A stretch of 64,000 nucleotides of DNA, from the NCBI RefSeq assembly GCF_021278025.1, contig NZ_JAIBHJ010000003.1, positions 94,887-158,886 of the forward strand, read 5' to 3'. How positions within the stretch are numbered: position 1 is the stretch's first letter; each line of letters opens with the position of its first letter. A program made the position numbers and the translations under genes. The notes under the pieces were generated by a model. It saw only the letters and a program-made list of their open reading frames with translations, was not told the DNA's origin and did not search any database. Below, in pieces: positions 1-8,469 of this stretch. Source of the stretch: Motilimonas sp. E26. Lineage in GTDB: Bacteria; Pseudomonadota; Gammaproteobacteria; Enterobacterales; CBDFNC01.

Positions 1-223
1 CTCATAGCGCGTTAGCCTGTTTGAATACCAAAGTGATGTTTGATTGCTTTGAGGTAGCGTCGGCTAACGGGCACCTTATGACCAGACCTTGTGGCCTGTG
101 ATTGGTGAGTGATGATACTTACGCAGGTATTGCTATCTCATAGCGCGTTAGCCTGTTTGAATACCAAAGTGATGTTTGATTGCTTTGAGGTAGCGTCGGC
201 TAACGGGCACCTTATGACCAGAC
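1..223. repeat. 87-bp direct repeat at the window edge
   Basis: Bases 1-87 and 137-223 are identical and lie in the same orientation, offset by 136 bp. The second copy is the 3' end of the LytTR regulator gene, covering its last 24 or so codons, the stop and 11 bases beyond. The first copy has the same end, but upstream of it (88-136, minus strand) the reading frame differs: it still encodes a similar Ile-Ile-Thr stretch, then about seven extra residues, and it meets a stop right at the copy boundary. It looks like a remnant of a second LytTR 3' end. Because it touches the window edge, an assembly artefact is also possible. Confidence 0.85.
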
Positions 224-867
224 GGCGTAATAATGTCTGCGCTGGCATTCTCGTGTAGTTGAATTTCTTTGATGGCTTGCTCGGCGATTAGGTATTGCTT
301 GTGGCAGCGTAGTAGCGCACTTTTTTCTTCTAAGGTTTTTAGAGTGAGATGAGTGTGGCTTTGTCCCGCAGCGGTAATGATGTGGATCCCGCTATGATCG
401 CTCATCACATATTCTACTTCCGACAGCTGGATCAGCTTAATGGTGTGGTGATAGTAGCAAGGTAAGACTGTTAAGTTAGGCTTGTCATCAAAAAGCATCG
501 GCTTAGGTGTGTGATCTTGTTTTAAGCGGGTCAGTGTCTGCTGTAAACGCGATACTTCAATAGGCTTTAAAATGTAGTCAAAGGCCTTTTCTTCAAACGC
601 TTTAATGGCGTATTCATCATAGGCGGTAACGAACACTATGCGTGGTAGTTGGTTGTCATCGAGCATGCTGGCGAGTTCAAGGCCGGTGATTTTTGGCATT
701 TGAATATCCAAAAAAATCAAATCGGGCTTGAGTTTATTAATTAAACTCAAGCCGGCAATAGCATTGGCTGCTTCGCCGACGAATTCAAACTCGCTTTCTT
801 GCTCAAGTAAATGCTTGAGTTCATCGCGGGCCAAGGGCTCATCATCAATGATTAAATAACGGATCAT
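148..867 (-). CDS. LytTR-family response regulator
   Basis: Two-component response regulator of the LytTR (AlgR/AgrA/LytR, BtsR/YehT-like) family, 239 aa. The receiver domain spans about residues 1-120, with acidic residues D8 and D9 and phospho-acceptor D54 in LIFLDIQMP. The LytTR DNA-binding domain spans about 133-236 and ends in SGHKVPVSRRYL, typical of the family. Its start codon overlaps the stop of the upstream LytS-type kinase by 4 bases (ATGA), so the two are translated together and are very likely cognate. In enteric bacteria such pairs sense pyruvate or peptides and control transporters; the target here is not visible. The 3' end is duplicated at the window edge. Confidence 0.9.
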   Translation of the reverse strand: MIRYLIIDDEPLARDELKHLLEQESEFEFVGEAANAIAGLSLINKLKPDLIFLDIQMPKITGLELASMLDDNQLPRIVFVTAYDEYAIKAFEEKAFDYILKPIEVSRLQQTLTRLKQDHTPKPMLFDDKPNLTVLPCYYHHTIKLIQLSEVEYVMSDHSGIHIITAAGQSHTHLTLKTLEEKSALLRCHKQYLIAEQAIKEIQLHENASADIITPSGHKVPVSRRYLKAIKHHFGIQTG

Positions 868-2558
868 GAGCGGGGCTCCTTGCTTGTATTTGTTAGGGAT
901 TTGGGTAAGTAAATATTCACTTTAGTGTAAACATTTGGCTCACATTCAATGCTTAAACCATAGTCTTGACCATAGGCATTTTTGATTCGTTTATCGACTA
1001 TGTCTAAGCCCAAACCATCACTGGTTTTGCTGCGATAAAGGCCCGCGTTATCCTGCACACAAAGGCATACTTGCTTTGGGTGTTCGTTTAAGTCAATAGT
1101 GATGCAACCTCCCTCTAGTAAGTGAGAGGTGCCGTGTTTGATGGCGTTTTCAATAATAGGTTGTAAGGTAAAGCAAGGTAAGCTCAGCGAGTAGTCATCA
1201 GGGCTGATATTGATCTTAACGTCAAGCCTGTCGCCAAAACGAGCGCGCTCTATGGCGAGGTAGGCTTCGACATGTTTAAGCTCTTCCTCTAGTCGCGTAA
1301 TGTCACAGCTGCGTTTTAAGTTTTTGCGAAAAAAGTGCGACATAGACAACAGCAGTTCGCGGGCTTTATCCGGATCGGTTCGGGTCACTGCACTGATGGT
1401 GTTGAGAGCATTAAACAAAAAATGCGGATTTACTTGGGCATGAATCAGCTTGAGTTCTGATTCAGTAAGTAAACGCTTTTGTTCTAAAAACTGGCCAAAT
1501 AGGATTTGATTGGAGAGCAATTTTGCAATCCCTTCACCTAAGGTGCGATTGATGTTAAGAAACAATTTATGTTTTGGCTCATAGAGTTTAATGGTGCCGA
1601 CGACTTCACCATCGCCAATGCGTAGCGGAATAATAATTGCTGAGCCCAATCGGCAATGTTTGTCGACACTACACTGATAAGGTAAATTCACGCCATCGGC
1701 AAACACAATTTTGTTGTCTTTGATAGCGCCTAATGTCAATGGTGAGCTGATAGCTCGACCGGGTTTATGGTGCTGATGGCCAATACCAGTGAAGGCTAAA
1801 ATGTGCTTTTTATCGGTGATCGCAACGGCACCGACCTTGGTTTCCTCTAAGATAATATTGGCGATTTGCTCGGCGCTTTGCTGGGTTAATCCCTTGGCCA
1901 TTATTCCTACTGTACGCTCGGCAATCAACATGGCTTTGGCTGAAAATGCACTGGAAAATTTATCAAACATGGCCTTTTGATCGCGGATCATATGCATAAA
2001 CAAAGCGGCGCCAAGGGCGTTGGCTATCAGCATCGGCGGGGCGATAAGGGTGACCAGTTGCCAAGCTTGGGCAAAAGGCTTCGCCACAATAAGGATGACC
2101 GCCATTTGCACTGCTTCGGCGGCTAAGGTGATGAAAAAAGCAATCAAAGGGCTAAATAGGGCTTCTATGTTACGTTTTCGCACTAAGTACAGGTGCAGTA
2201 ACCCCCCCATTAATCCTTCTAAAGTTGTGGAAATAGCGCATGCTACATCGGTAAAGCCCCCCATGGAATAACGATGTAAGCCGCCTGTTAAGCCGACAAA
2301 AAATCCCACCACGGGGCCGCCTAATAATCCGCCCAATACCGCGCCGACGGCACGGGTATTAGCAATGGCATCTTGTACTGCTAAACCAAAATAGGTTCCC
2401 ATGATACAAAAGCTACTGAACACCAAGTAAATAACCACTTTGTGAGGCAAAGACACGGAGATCGAAACCAATGGCTTAAATATTGGCGTTTTACTAAAAA
2501 GGTACGCGATCACCAAAAATACGCTGAGTTGTTGAATCAATGAAATAATAAGCGCCAT
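864..2558 (-). CDS. LytS-type sensor histidine kinase (5TMR-GAF-HisKA)
   Basis: Membrane sensor kinase of 564 aa. Residues 1-190 form the 5TMR_LYT sensor region, including the conserved GGLTGGLHRYSMGG-type loop near residues 86-101. A GAF-like domain follows at about 205-350. The His_kinase domain has the acceptor H379 within NPHFLFN, an N-box QPIIENAIKHG near 466-476, and a glycine box DGLGLDIV. The architecture matches LytS/BtsS (YehU) sensors, some of which respond to extracellular pyruvate; the ligand here is inferred only by family. It is the first gene of a two-gene operon with the LytTR regulator. Confidence 0.9.
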   Translation of the reverse strand: MALIISLIQQLSVFLVIAYLFSKTPIFKPLVSISVSLPHKVVIYLVFSSFCIMGTYFGLAVQDAIANTRAVGAVLGGLLGGPVVGFFVGLTGGLHRYSMGGFTDVACAISTTLEGLMGGLLHLYLVRKRNIEALFSPLIAFFITLAAEAVQMAVILIVAKPFAQAWQLVTLIAPPMLIANALGAALFMHMIRDQKAMFDKFSSAFSAKAMLIAERTVGIMAKGLTQQSAEQIANIILEETKVGAVAITDKKHILAFTGIGHQHHKPGRAISSPLTLGAIKDNKIVFADGVNLPYQCSVDKHCRLGSAIIIPLRIGDGEVVGTIKLYEPKHKLFLNINRTLGEGIAKLLSNQILFGQFLEQKRLLTESELKLIHAQVNPHFLFNALNTISAVTRTDPDKARELLLSMSHFFRKNLKRSCDITRLEEELKHVEAYLAIERARFGDRLDVKINISPDDYSLSLPCFTLQPIIENAIKHGTSHLLEGGCITIDLNEHPKQVCLCVQDNAGLYRSKTSDGLGLDIVDKRIKNAYGQDYGLSIECEPNVYTKVNIYLPKSLTNTSKEPRS

Positions 2559-2929
2559 AGTGCGATTTTTACCCCGTTTGAGCTTAATGCGTTGTCAACG
2601 CCAAGAAATAAATAGGAAAAGGGAAGTCATCTAGGATTACTTAATCTTACAACAGCTTTGTTTATCACTTTGTTAAATAGCCCGCATAAAACCCTATCGA
2701 TACTGAGTTTTACTGTGCCTTGTTAGTTCGAAATTTGTTCATAAAATTAATAAAAACTAAAACTGGCTTGCAAATCAGGCGCTGATTGGTATTTTGTCAT
2801 CTCGGCTTGCGCTGAATTATCTACAAATAACCAATGTCGGATTGGTTAAACGATAGGCGAGGCAAAGGAATATGTGTTTCTTTAAGGCCTCATTTTTCAA
2901 TCCTAAACAAATTTTAAGTTGGGTTTATC
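2559..2929. other. Divergent intergenic region lytS / aroF
   Basis: This 371-bp gap separates the divergent lytS-like and aroF genes, so it must hold both promoters. A 13-bp palindrome GCGTTGTCAACGC lies at 2589-2601, about 30 bases before the lytS start. I looked for TyrR boxes (TGTAAA-N6-TTTACA) and found none. A short Phe-rich open frame (2872-2949) runs into the aroF start. No RNA gene is apparent. Confidence 0.5.
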
Positions 2930-2949
2930 ATGCAAAAAGACAGTATTAA
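2872..2949 (+). CDS. Possible Phe-rich leader peptide before aroF
   Basis: A 25-codon open frame starts with ATG at 2872 and overlaps the aroF start (2930) in another frame. It opens MCFFKASFF, so four of its first nine codons are Phe, and it holds two Tyr codons and one Trp codon later. An AAAGGA sits just before the ATG, but the spacing is only about two bases, which is short. aroF itself has a poor ribosome binding site, so translation of this frame could couple to aroF. No terminator hairpin follows it, so classical attenuation is not supported. It may be chance. Confidence 0.2.
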   Translation: MCFFKASFFNPKQILSWVYHAKRQY

Positions 2950-4003
2950 TAACGTTCACATAAGTTCAGAACAAGTTCTGATCACGCCAGCAGAGTTAAA
3001 AGCGAAACTACCTGTATCAGACAAAGCGTTACAATTTGTGCAAGATGCACGTAACACCATTTCTGATATTATTCATGGTAAAGATCATCGCTTATTGATC
3101 GTCTGTGGTCCTTGTTCCGTCCATGACCTAGACGCTGCTAAAGAATATGCCTATCGTTTAAAGAAATTGCATGATGAATATAAAGACACTCTGTATATCG
3201 TAATGAGAGTGTATTTTGAGAAGCCAAGAACCACCGTTGGTTGGAAAGGCTTTATCAATGACCCACATATGGATAATTCATTTGATGTTGAAACAGGTTT
3301 GCACCTAGGTCGTGAATTATTGGCTTGGATCGCTGAATTAGAATTACCTGTAGCGACAGAAGCGTTAGACCCGATTAGCCCACAATATTTAGCTGAACTA
3401 TTCAGCTGGTCAGCCATTGGCGCGCGTACGACTGAATCACAAACCCATCGTGAAATGGCCAGCGGTCTATCAATGCCTGTCGGCTTTAAAAATGGTACCG
3501 ATGGCAGCTTAGCGACAGCCATTAATGCGGCGCAATCGGCGGCGGCGTCACACCGCTTTATGGGGATCAACCAAGAAGGTCAAGTAGCACTGCTACAAAC
3601 TCAAGGTAATCCAGATGGTCACGTTATTTTACGTGGCGGTAAGCAGCCTAACTACGATTCGGTAAATGTTGCGTTAGCTGAGCAAGAAATGGAAAAAGCG
3701 GGCTTACGTCCTGCCATTATGGTCGATTGTAGCCATGCTAACTCAAGTAAAAATCATGAGTTACAGCCTAAGGTTTGTGACAATGTGATCAGTCAAATTC
3801 AAGCGGGTAATCGCTCGATTATTGGTGTGATGATTGAAAGCCATATTAATGCAGGCAATCAAAGCGCTGATTTACCACGTGAAGAAATGAAGTATGGTGT
3901 ATCAGTGACAGATGCCTGTATCGATTGGGATACCACGGCTGAGTTGTTAAAGAAAACCAATGACAATTTGGTTGCTCCGCTAAAAGCGCGATTAGGTCAA
4001 TAA
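2930..4003 (+). CDS. aroF: DAHP synthase, tyrosine-sensitive type (class I alpha)
   Basis: 3-deoxy-7-phosphoheptulonate synthase, 357 aa, which condenses PEP and erythrose-4-phosphate in the first step of the shikimate pathway. Visible motifs are GPCSVHD, the [11 protein letters not shown] loop, [20 protein letters not shown] and the metal-site DCSHANS. The N-terminus [11 protein letters not shown] closely follows E. coli AroF, including Asn8, which is involved in tyrosine feedback. Together with tyrA immediately downstream (11 bases), this supports the Tyr-regulated isozyme. The Shine-Dalgarno is weak. The aroF-tyrA order is that of enteric bacteria. Confidence 0.95.
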   Translation: MQKDSINNVHISSEQVLITPAELKAKLPVSDKALQFVQDARNTISDIIHGKDHRLLIVCGPCSVHDLDAAKEYAYRLKKLHDEYKDTLYIVMRVYFEKPRTTVGWKGFINDPHMDNSFDVETGLHLGRELLAWIAELELPVATEALDPISPQYLAELFSWSAIGARTTESQTHREMASGLSMPVGFKNGTDGSLATAINAAQSAAASHRFMGINQEGQVALLQTQGNPDGHVILRGGKQPNYDSVNVALAEQEMEKAGLRPAIMVDCSHANSSKNHELQPKVCDNVISQIQAGNRSIIGVMIESHINAGNQSADLPREEMKYGVSVTDACIDWDTTAELLKKTNDNLVAPLKARLGQ

Positions 4004-4014
4004 TAGGTAAGCTT

Positions 4015-5148
4015 ATGGCGCATCCACTAGATAATTTACGCAACCAAATAGATTCTGTCGATCAGCAGTTGGTTGATTTATTGGCGCAACGGCTCGCTTT
4101 GGTTGCGCAAGTCGGTGAGGTGAAAACCGAACACGGCTTGCCAATTTATGCACCCGATCGCGAAGCGGCTATGTTAGCGAAAAGGCGTGAAGAGGCAGAT
4201 AAAAAAGGGGTACCACCTGATCTGATTGAAGATATTTTACGCCGCACCATGCGTGAATCTTATGCCAGTGAAAATGATCACGGCTTTAAGATAGTGAATC
4301 CGCAGTTGCGTAATATTGTTGTCATCGGTGGTGGCGGCCAGCTTGGTAAGTTGTTTGTTAACATGCTGCGCTTGTCTGGTTATCAAGTGGATGTGCTAGA
4401 AAAAGACGATTGGCAGCGCGCTGACGACTTACTCGGCAATGCCGGTTTGGTCTTAGTGGCGGTGCCAATTGAAATTACCCAAGAGACCATTGCGCGGTTA
4501 GGTAATTTACCCAAAGATTGTATTCTAGCGGATATTACTAGTACGAAATCAGGCCCTTTACAGGCGATGCTGGATGTACACTCTGGTCCAGTGGTTGGCT
4601 TGCACCCTATGTTTGGCCCAGATATTTCAAGTTTTGCTAAGCAAGTGATTGCTTACTGTGATGGTCGAGATGCGCAGCAATACCAGTGGTTGATTACCCA
4701 AATGCAAATTTGGGGGGCACGCTTGTATCGCACTAGTGCTCAGGCACATGATGAAGCGATGACTTTGATTCAAGCATTGCGCCATTTCACTAGTTTCGCT
4801 TACGGCGTGCACTTGGAATCGGTCAATGCTGATGTGAAGCAATTACTTGAGTTATCATCGCCAATTTATCGCTTAGAGTTAGCGATGGTTGGGCGCTTGT
4901 TCGCGCAAGATCCTGAGCTCTATGCTGATATTATTATGTCGAATCCAGACAACCTGAAGATGATCCAAGCTTATCATCATTCCCTAGGAGAGGGCGTGAA
5001 GTTACTTGAAGCGGGAGACAAAGAAGCTTTTGTCGCATCGTTTAACCGGGTAAGTGATTGGTTTGGTGATTATGCGCAAATGTTTATGAAAGAAAGTAAG
5101 GCGCTACTCCAGCAGGCTCATGATAGTCGTCACTATCAAGAGGATTAG
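4015..5148 (+). CDS. tyrA: Bifunctional chorismate mutase / prephenate dehydrogenase
   Basis: T-protein of tyrosine synthesis, 377 aa, close to the 373 aa of E. coli TyrA. The AroQ chorismate mutase domain is at about residues 1-90 ([18 protein letters not shown]). The NAD-binding prephenate dehydrogenase domain begins at about residue 100, with [12 protein letters not shown] as its nucleotide loop and GLHPMFGPD holding the catalytic His. It turns chorismate into 4-hydroxyphenylpyruvate. The start has an AGG-containing ribosome site 7 bases upstream. A strong terminator follows the gene, closing a two-gene aroF-tyrA operon. Confidence 0.96.
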   Translation: MAHPLDNLRNQIDSVDQQLVDLLAQRLALVAQVGEVKTEHGLPIYAPDREAAMLAKRREEADKKGVPPDLIEDILRRTMRESYASENDHGFKIVNPQLRNIVVIGGGGQLGKLFVNMLRLSGYQVDVLEKDDWQRADDLLGNAGLVLVAVPIEITQETIARLGNLPKDCILADITSTKSGPLQAMLDVHSGPVVGLHPMFGPDISSFAKQVIAYCDGRDAQQYQWLITQMQIWGARLYRTSAQAHDEAMTLIQALRHFTSFAYGVHLESVNADVKQLLELSSPIYRLELAMVGRLFAQDPELYADIIMSNPDNLKMIQAYHHSLGEGVKLLEAGDKEAFVASFNRVSDWFGDYAQMFMKESKALLQQAHDSRHYQED

Positions 5149-5221
5149 TCAGTAACCTGTACTCTGGATAAGCATAAGAATATATTTCCCTATACGCTTT
5201 GCGCTTTCATCTCTGAAAACG

Positions 5222-5247
5222 AAAAAGGAGTCTTTGGCTCCTTTTTT
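5222..5247 (+). terminator. Rho-independent terminator of aroF-tyrA
   Basis: The arms AAAAAGGAG (5222-5230) and CTCCTTTTT (5238-5246) pair around a 7-base loop, and the run of T residues forms the tail. It lies about 75 bases after the tyrA stop. The A-rich left arm lets it also act for the convergent minus strand, although no gene ends just there. Confidence 0.85.
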
Positions 5248-5281
5248 CATTTTTATCTTTTGAAAGAGTGTCTTATTAAAG

Positions 5282-6124
5282 CTAGTGGTTGGTTTTTGTA
5301 CAGCCTAAATCAAACTTGCTTAGCTTGGCTTCGATATCAATAATCTTACGTTTGTAAGTGCCTTTCACGAATTGGTAGTCCAGCTCTGGTGCAAACCATA
5401 AATACAGCTTGCGGTCTTTCTTTTTGATTTGTTGAACTTTGATGGTGCGATAGTTTTTACCTAGTATATTAAGCTCTTCTTCACCGACAACACTGAAGTA
5501 GTAATGGCCTAATTCATCACTCTTTTGCATCAGAAAGTCGAATTCTTTCGTGTTGTTTATCAGGTTTTGACGCATTTGTGCGGAAATAGCCTCAAAGTCT
5601 AAAATGGGTTGATTGAAATCAGAGTACTCAGTTTTTTCATCATTCGCGGTGACTTTACTGACTAAGCCATTATCACTAAACCACGCACTGACTTTTGTAT
5701 CTGTTAAGCCCTTTACTTCTTGTTTAAATTCTCGGGTTAGATATTGCTGTTGTGTATTGCTCCAGTACACCTTAGATTGATGTTTACCGGTGAAGTTGAA
5801 CATTAAAAATGACACTTTACCTGAGGTTGTCATGTCAGCTTGTTGCCGCTGCCATTTTTGTTGACGATGAATATTTCCGACATGACTGTTTTTGTAAAAA
5901 AATTGATAGCTGAATGAGTTAGTACAACCTGTGCTGGTGGTACTTGACACCTCGGTTGTGGCACCAGGACTCTGTTGTTGAGTTTGGCTTGTTGTGATTG
6001 TTTCGTTGTCTGCTAATGCTGCGTTGGCTTGCATGGTCAATGTCATGCAGCAGGCTAACAGGCTTGCTTTGCTGTAACTCAATAATGGAACGAATGCGCC
6101 CTTTGAGGTGTTAAGTAACCACAT
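5282..6124 (-). CDS. DUF3108 family exported protein
   Basis: An exported protein of unknown function, 280 aa. The N-terminus has a signal-like hydrophobic stretch (about residues 12-38, ending near QANA/ALA). A Ser/Thr/Gln-rich linker follows, then a DUF3108-like beta-rich domain from about residue 70 (SYQFFYKNSHVG) to the end. This resembles the family by pattern: a YxxxYKxxxxG opening and a DYxxVKGTYKRK ending. It starts 17 bases after the pheA stop with AGGAG at a fair distance, so it is probably cotranscribed with pheA. There is no metabolic link I can name; the assignment to DUF3108 is from memory of the fold pattern. Confidence 0.7.
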   Translation of the reverse strand: MWLLNTSKGAFVPLLSYSKASLLACCMTLTMQANAALADNETITTSQTQQQSPGATTEVSSTTSTGCTNSFSYQFFYKNSHVGNIHRQQKWQRQQADMTTSGKVSFLMFNFTGKHQSKVYWSNTQQQYLTREFKQEVKGLTDTKVSAWFSDNGLVSKVTANDEKTEYSDFNQPILDFEAISAQMRQNLINNTKEFDFLMQKSDELGHYYFSVVGEEELNILGKNYRTIKVQQIKKKDRKLYLWFAPELDYQFVKGTYKRKIIDIEAKLSKFDLGCTKTNH

Positions 6125-6141
6125 AAATTTTTGGCTCCTGC

Positions 6142-8052
6142 CTATTCGTTATGCTTTTTTAGGTTGTTCACTTGCTTACTCAATGCGCCTAACCGTTGTA
6201 ATTGCGTTGACTCATTGGGCTTAGTATCAATAATAGAGCCATTTAAACCTAATGCATATAAGTCTTTATTAAATAAAAGAAACTCATTGTCGGTTATGTC
6301 GCCAAAGGCATGCACTAAAATGGGCAATGATGTATGCGCTTTTAAGCGGCAAGTTTGCATTAAATTTAGTTGGGTGTGCTCTCCTTGGTATTGGCCTTGT
6401 TCACATAGTAATACTTGTTGGTTTCCTTGCTCCATAATGGTGGTTGCACAGCTAAGCCAATTATCGTTATTGGCTGTTTTTCCTCGCACTAAAATAACAG
6501 GCCGGTGCTGACGGCCCAGTTGTTCTAACAGCTCGCTGTTATGCATTTGGTCACCCGCAACATAAAGTAAGTCGGCATATTTGGCGGCGTTATTAAGCTC
6601 ATGTAATTGGTGCACCGGTAAAATGAGTAATATGTTAAGAGCCTTTGCCCGTTGCTGGCATGCCTGCCATAGCCCTTGTTGGTTTTGGTTTGAATGGGTT
6701 GTATCTTGGTTAATTAAAATGGCCTGTGCACCGGCATTTTTCAGCTGCTGTGCTTGGTTGGCAAAATCATCTTCATTAATTACTGTGGCACATGCAATTA
6801 GGTTAAATTTTTGATTGAGTCGACTGAGTGCCGCCGAGTGCGATTCGTTATCTGGCACAGGTGTTACCAATTCGGCACTGTGATGAATTTCAGCCAGTTG
6901 GGCACCGGGCACCTGAGTCGCTTTTACTTCATTACTTGGGTAGCAGCCAAGCACTTTGAGATATTGAGTTTGTGGGGTTATCTCGGCTAATGCTTGTGAC
7001 ATGGCTGGGCTGTCTAAATTAGCCGCTAGATCAATATAAAACATTTCCTCCCAAGGATTGCCTTGGATTGGGCGTGATTCTAGCTTAGTCATGATCAGGT
7101 TATATTTTTTAAACACACTTAAAACGTTGAGTAATGCGCCAGCTGTTTGCCCCGTTGCCAGTACTAAAGTGGTTTTAGCAGGAATTTGACTGGTCACGTT
7201 AATGGCTTTGCGCGCCACCAAAATAAAGCGACTAAGGTTTTCTTGTTGGTTAGTGATATGATTTTTTATGTTAACCAATTCAGTGCAAAACTCTTCTTCA
7301 ATATTGCAAATAACCGCGGCGTGAGCGTTGTTTTTTACTTGCTCGGCGGCTTGGGCACTGGTTAGGGTATAAACAATATTTATGTTGTCTAGCTGTTGGA
7401 TGAAGTGGCTAGATTGCTGTGCTACTTGTGGCGTGCAGTACAAGGTATCAATTTGCGTTATTGGCAATTCACGGTTGGCGTACAAGGCATATTCGGTATT
7501 AACGACAATTTCACCGACGATAGATAAGCGAGTGTGTTGCAACAGATCGTAAACTTCATTAATGCTGCCTGCACTGGTATTTTCGATCGGTAAAATGGCG
7601 CAGTCAGCGCAACCTTGTTCTACTTCTTGTATGGCTTGTTGAAAATGTTTACATGGCCATTGCACTAGGGTTTTACCTTGGCGATTGATGTACTTGATAC
7701 CAGCGAATAAACTTTCAGTTTCAGCGACAAAGGCCAGCTTGATTTGTGGCAGGCTATGCTCAGGGTTAACTAATTGCTGCAGGTAAACTTGTTGAGAGCG
7801 AACCGAGTCTTCTAAAATTGTGTGATATATTTCAGTGATATAGTGTGCGTCTAAGCCAAGATCTTTACCTTGAATAATTAGCCGCTCAAGTAATGCTTGC
7901 TCACGCTCTTGGTCGCGTACTGGCCTTGGATTAGCCTGTTTGCTGCGAGCCACATCAAGGGCAATGGCTTTTCGTTTCGCTAATAAGGTTAATAAATCAC
8001 TATCGAGTTCTGTGATGGTGCGTCTAATTTCTTCTAAGTCTAAGCTAGCCAT
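6142..8052 (-). CDS. pheA: PheA chorismate mutase/prephenate dehydratase with extra C-terminal DAHPS-like domain
   Basis: P-protein of phenylalanine synthesis, 636 aa against 386 in E. coli. Domains: AroQ chorismate mutase about 1-90; prephenate dehydratase about 103-280 (PIENTSAG at 155-162, SRF at 274-276 where TRF is usual); ACT about 293-372 with GAL (305-307) and ESRP (325-328), the Phe-binding motifs. The extra part, about 412-620, aligns by eye with type I-beta DAHP synthase (ADLLYVAGDQMHN, PVILVRG, EQGNQQVLLCEQG), but the GPC, DPSH and EVHP catalytic motifs are replaced. That domain is probably non-catalytic. The gene lies downstream of raiA, with a terminator between them, and upstream of a DUF3108 gene. 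Confidence 0.93.
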   Translation of the reverse strand: MASLDLEEIRRTITELDSDLLTLLAKRKAIALDVARSKQANPRPVRDQEREQALLERLIIQGKDLGLDAHYITEIYHTILEDSVRSQQVYLQQLVNPEHSLPQIKLAFVAETESLFAGIKYINRQGKTLVQWPCKHFQQAIQEVEQGCADCAILPIENTSAGSINEVYDLLQHTRLSIVGEIVVNTEYALYANRELPITQIDTLYCTPQVAQQSSHFIQQLDNINIVYTLTSAQAAEQVKNNAHAAVICNIEEEFCTELVNIKNHITNQQENLSRFILVARKAINVTSQIPAKTTLVLATGQTAGALLNVLSVFKKYNLIMTKLESRPIQGNPWEEMFYIDLAANLDSPAMSQALAEITPQTQYLKVLGCYPSNEVKATQVPGAQLAEIHHSAELVTPVPDNESHSAALSRLNQKFNLIACATVINEDDFANQAQQLKNAGAQAILINQDTTHSNQNQQGLWQACQQRAKALNILLILPVHQLHELNNAAKYADLLYVAGDQMHNSELLEQLGRQHRPVILVRGKTANNDNWLSCATTIMEQGNQQVLLCEQGQYQGEHTQLNLMQTCRLKAHTSLPILVHAFGDITDNEFLLFNKDLYALGLNGSIIDTKPNESTQLQRLGALSKQVNNLKKHNE

Positions 8053-8067
8053 ACTGTTTCCTGAATA

Positions 8068-8093
8068 TAAAAAAACCTCCCAGAGGGAGGTTT
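8068..8093 (-). terminator. Terminator between raiA and pheA
   Basis: On the minus strand the arms AAACCTCCC and GGGAGGTTT pair around a 3-base loop, followed by seven T residues. It ends only 15 bases before the pheA start, next to AGGAAACAG, the pheA ribosome site. It may end raiA, or act as a read-through control for pheA. E. coli has the pheL attenuator at this place, but the 37 bases between the raiA stop and this hairpin have no Phe-rich leader frame. Confidence 0.85.
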
Positions 8094-8130
8094 ATTATGT
8101 CGTTTTTATTAATATTTACCAAATTGGTTT

Positions 8131-8469
8131 TTATGCGGCGGCTTCTGTCTCTTCTTCTACGACGCGCTTATGTATAGCAGTGCGTTGGGCATTCGGTTTA
8201 TCAACGTGTTTATGCAGCTGTTTTTCTAGCTTTTGCCCCAGCTTATTAATGGCACAGTACAAATCATCATGGGTAGCAGTGGCAAATAAATCTCCGTTGG
8301 GAATGCCGATAGATGCTTCAATTTTAAAGCCTTTTGGCTCTTGAGTAATGATGAAATGTGGTTTGATTAACGGTAGCTGCATTTTTTCTAATCGGTCATA
8401 ACGAGCGCTTATTTTTTCACGCATTGGGGTAGTGATAGCCATATGTTTACTAGTAATTTCTATAGTCAT
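8131..8469 (-). CDS. raiA: Ribosome-associated inhibitor / hibernation factor
   Basis: Short HPF/RaiA-family protein, 112 aa, like the 113-aa E. coli RaiA (YfiA) and not the long HPF. It binds the 30S decoding region of idle ribosomes and blocks translation in stationary phase. Typical features are the opening MTIEITSKHMAIT, IGIPNGDLFATATHDDLYCAINKLGQKLEKQL in the second half, and an acidic tail VEEETEAAA. The GGGGC-type ribosome site is good. A CRP-like palindrome lies about 78 bases upstream of the start, in line with CRP control of raiA known in E. coli. Confidence 0.93.
   Translation of the reverse strand: MTIEITSKHMAITTPMREKISARYDRLEKMQLPLIKPHFIITQEPKGFKIEASIGIPNGDLFATATHDDLYCAINKLGQKLEKQLHKHVDKPNAQRTAIHKRVVEEETEAAA

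Noticed and set aside
2559-2929. TyrR boxes before aroF
   Set aside because: No pair matching TGTAAA-N6-TTTACA was found by eye, even allowing two changes, so TyrR control is not claimed.
6131-6511. Long plus-strand frame opposite pheA
   Set aside because: It is antisense to well-supported pheA codons and resembles no protein family.
8094-8130. A pheL-like leader peptide before pheA
   Set aside because: Only 37 bases are available between the raiA stop and the terminator, and no start codon with Phe codons is found there.
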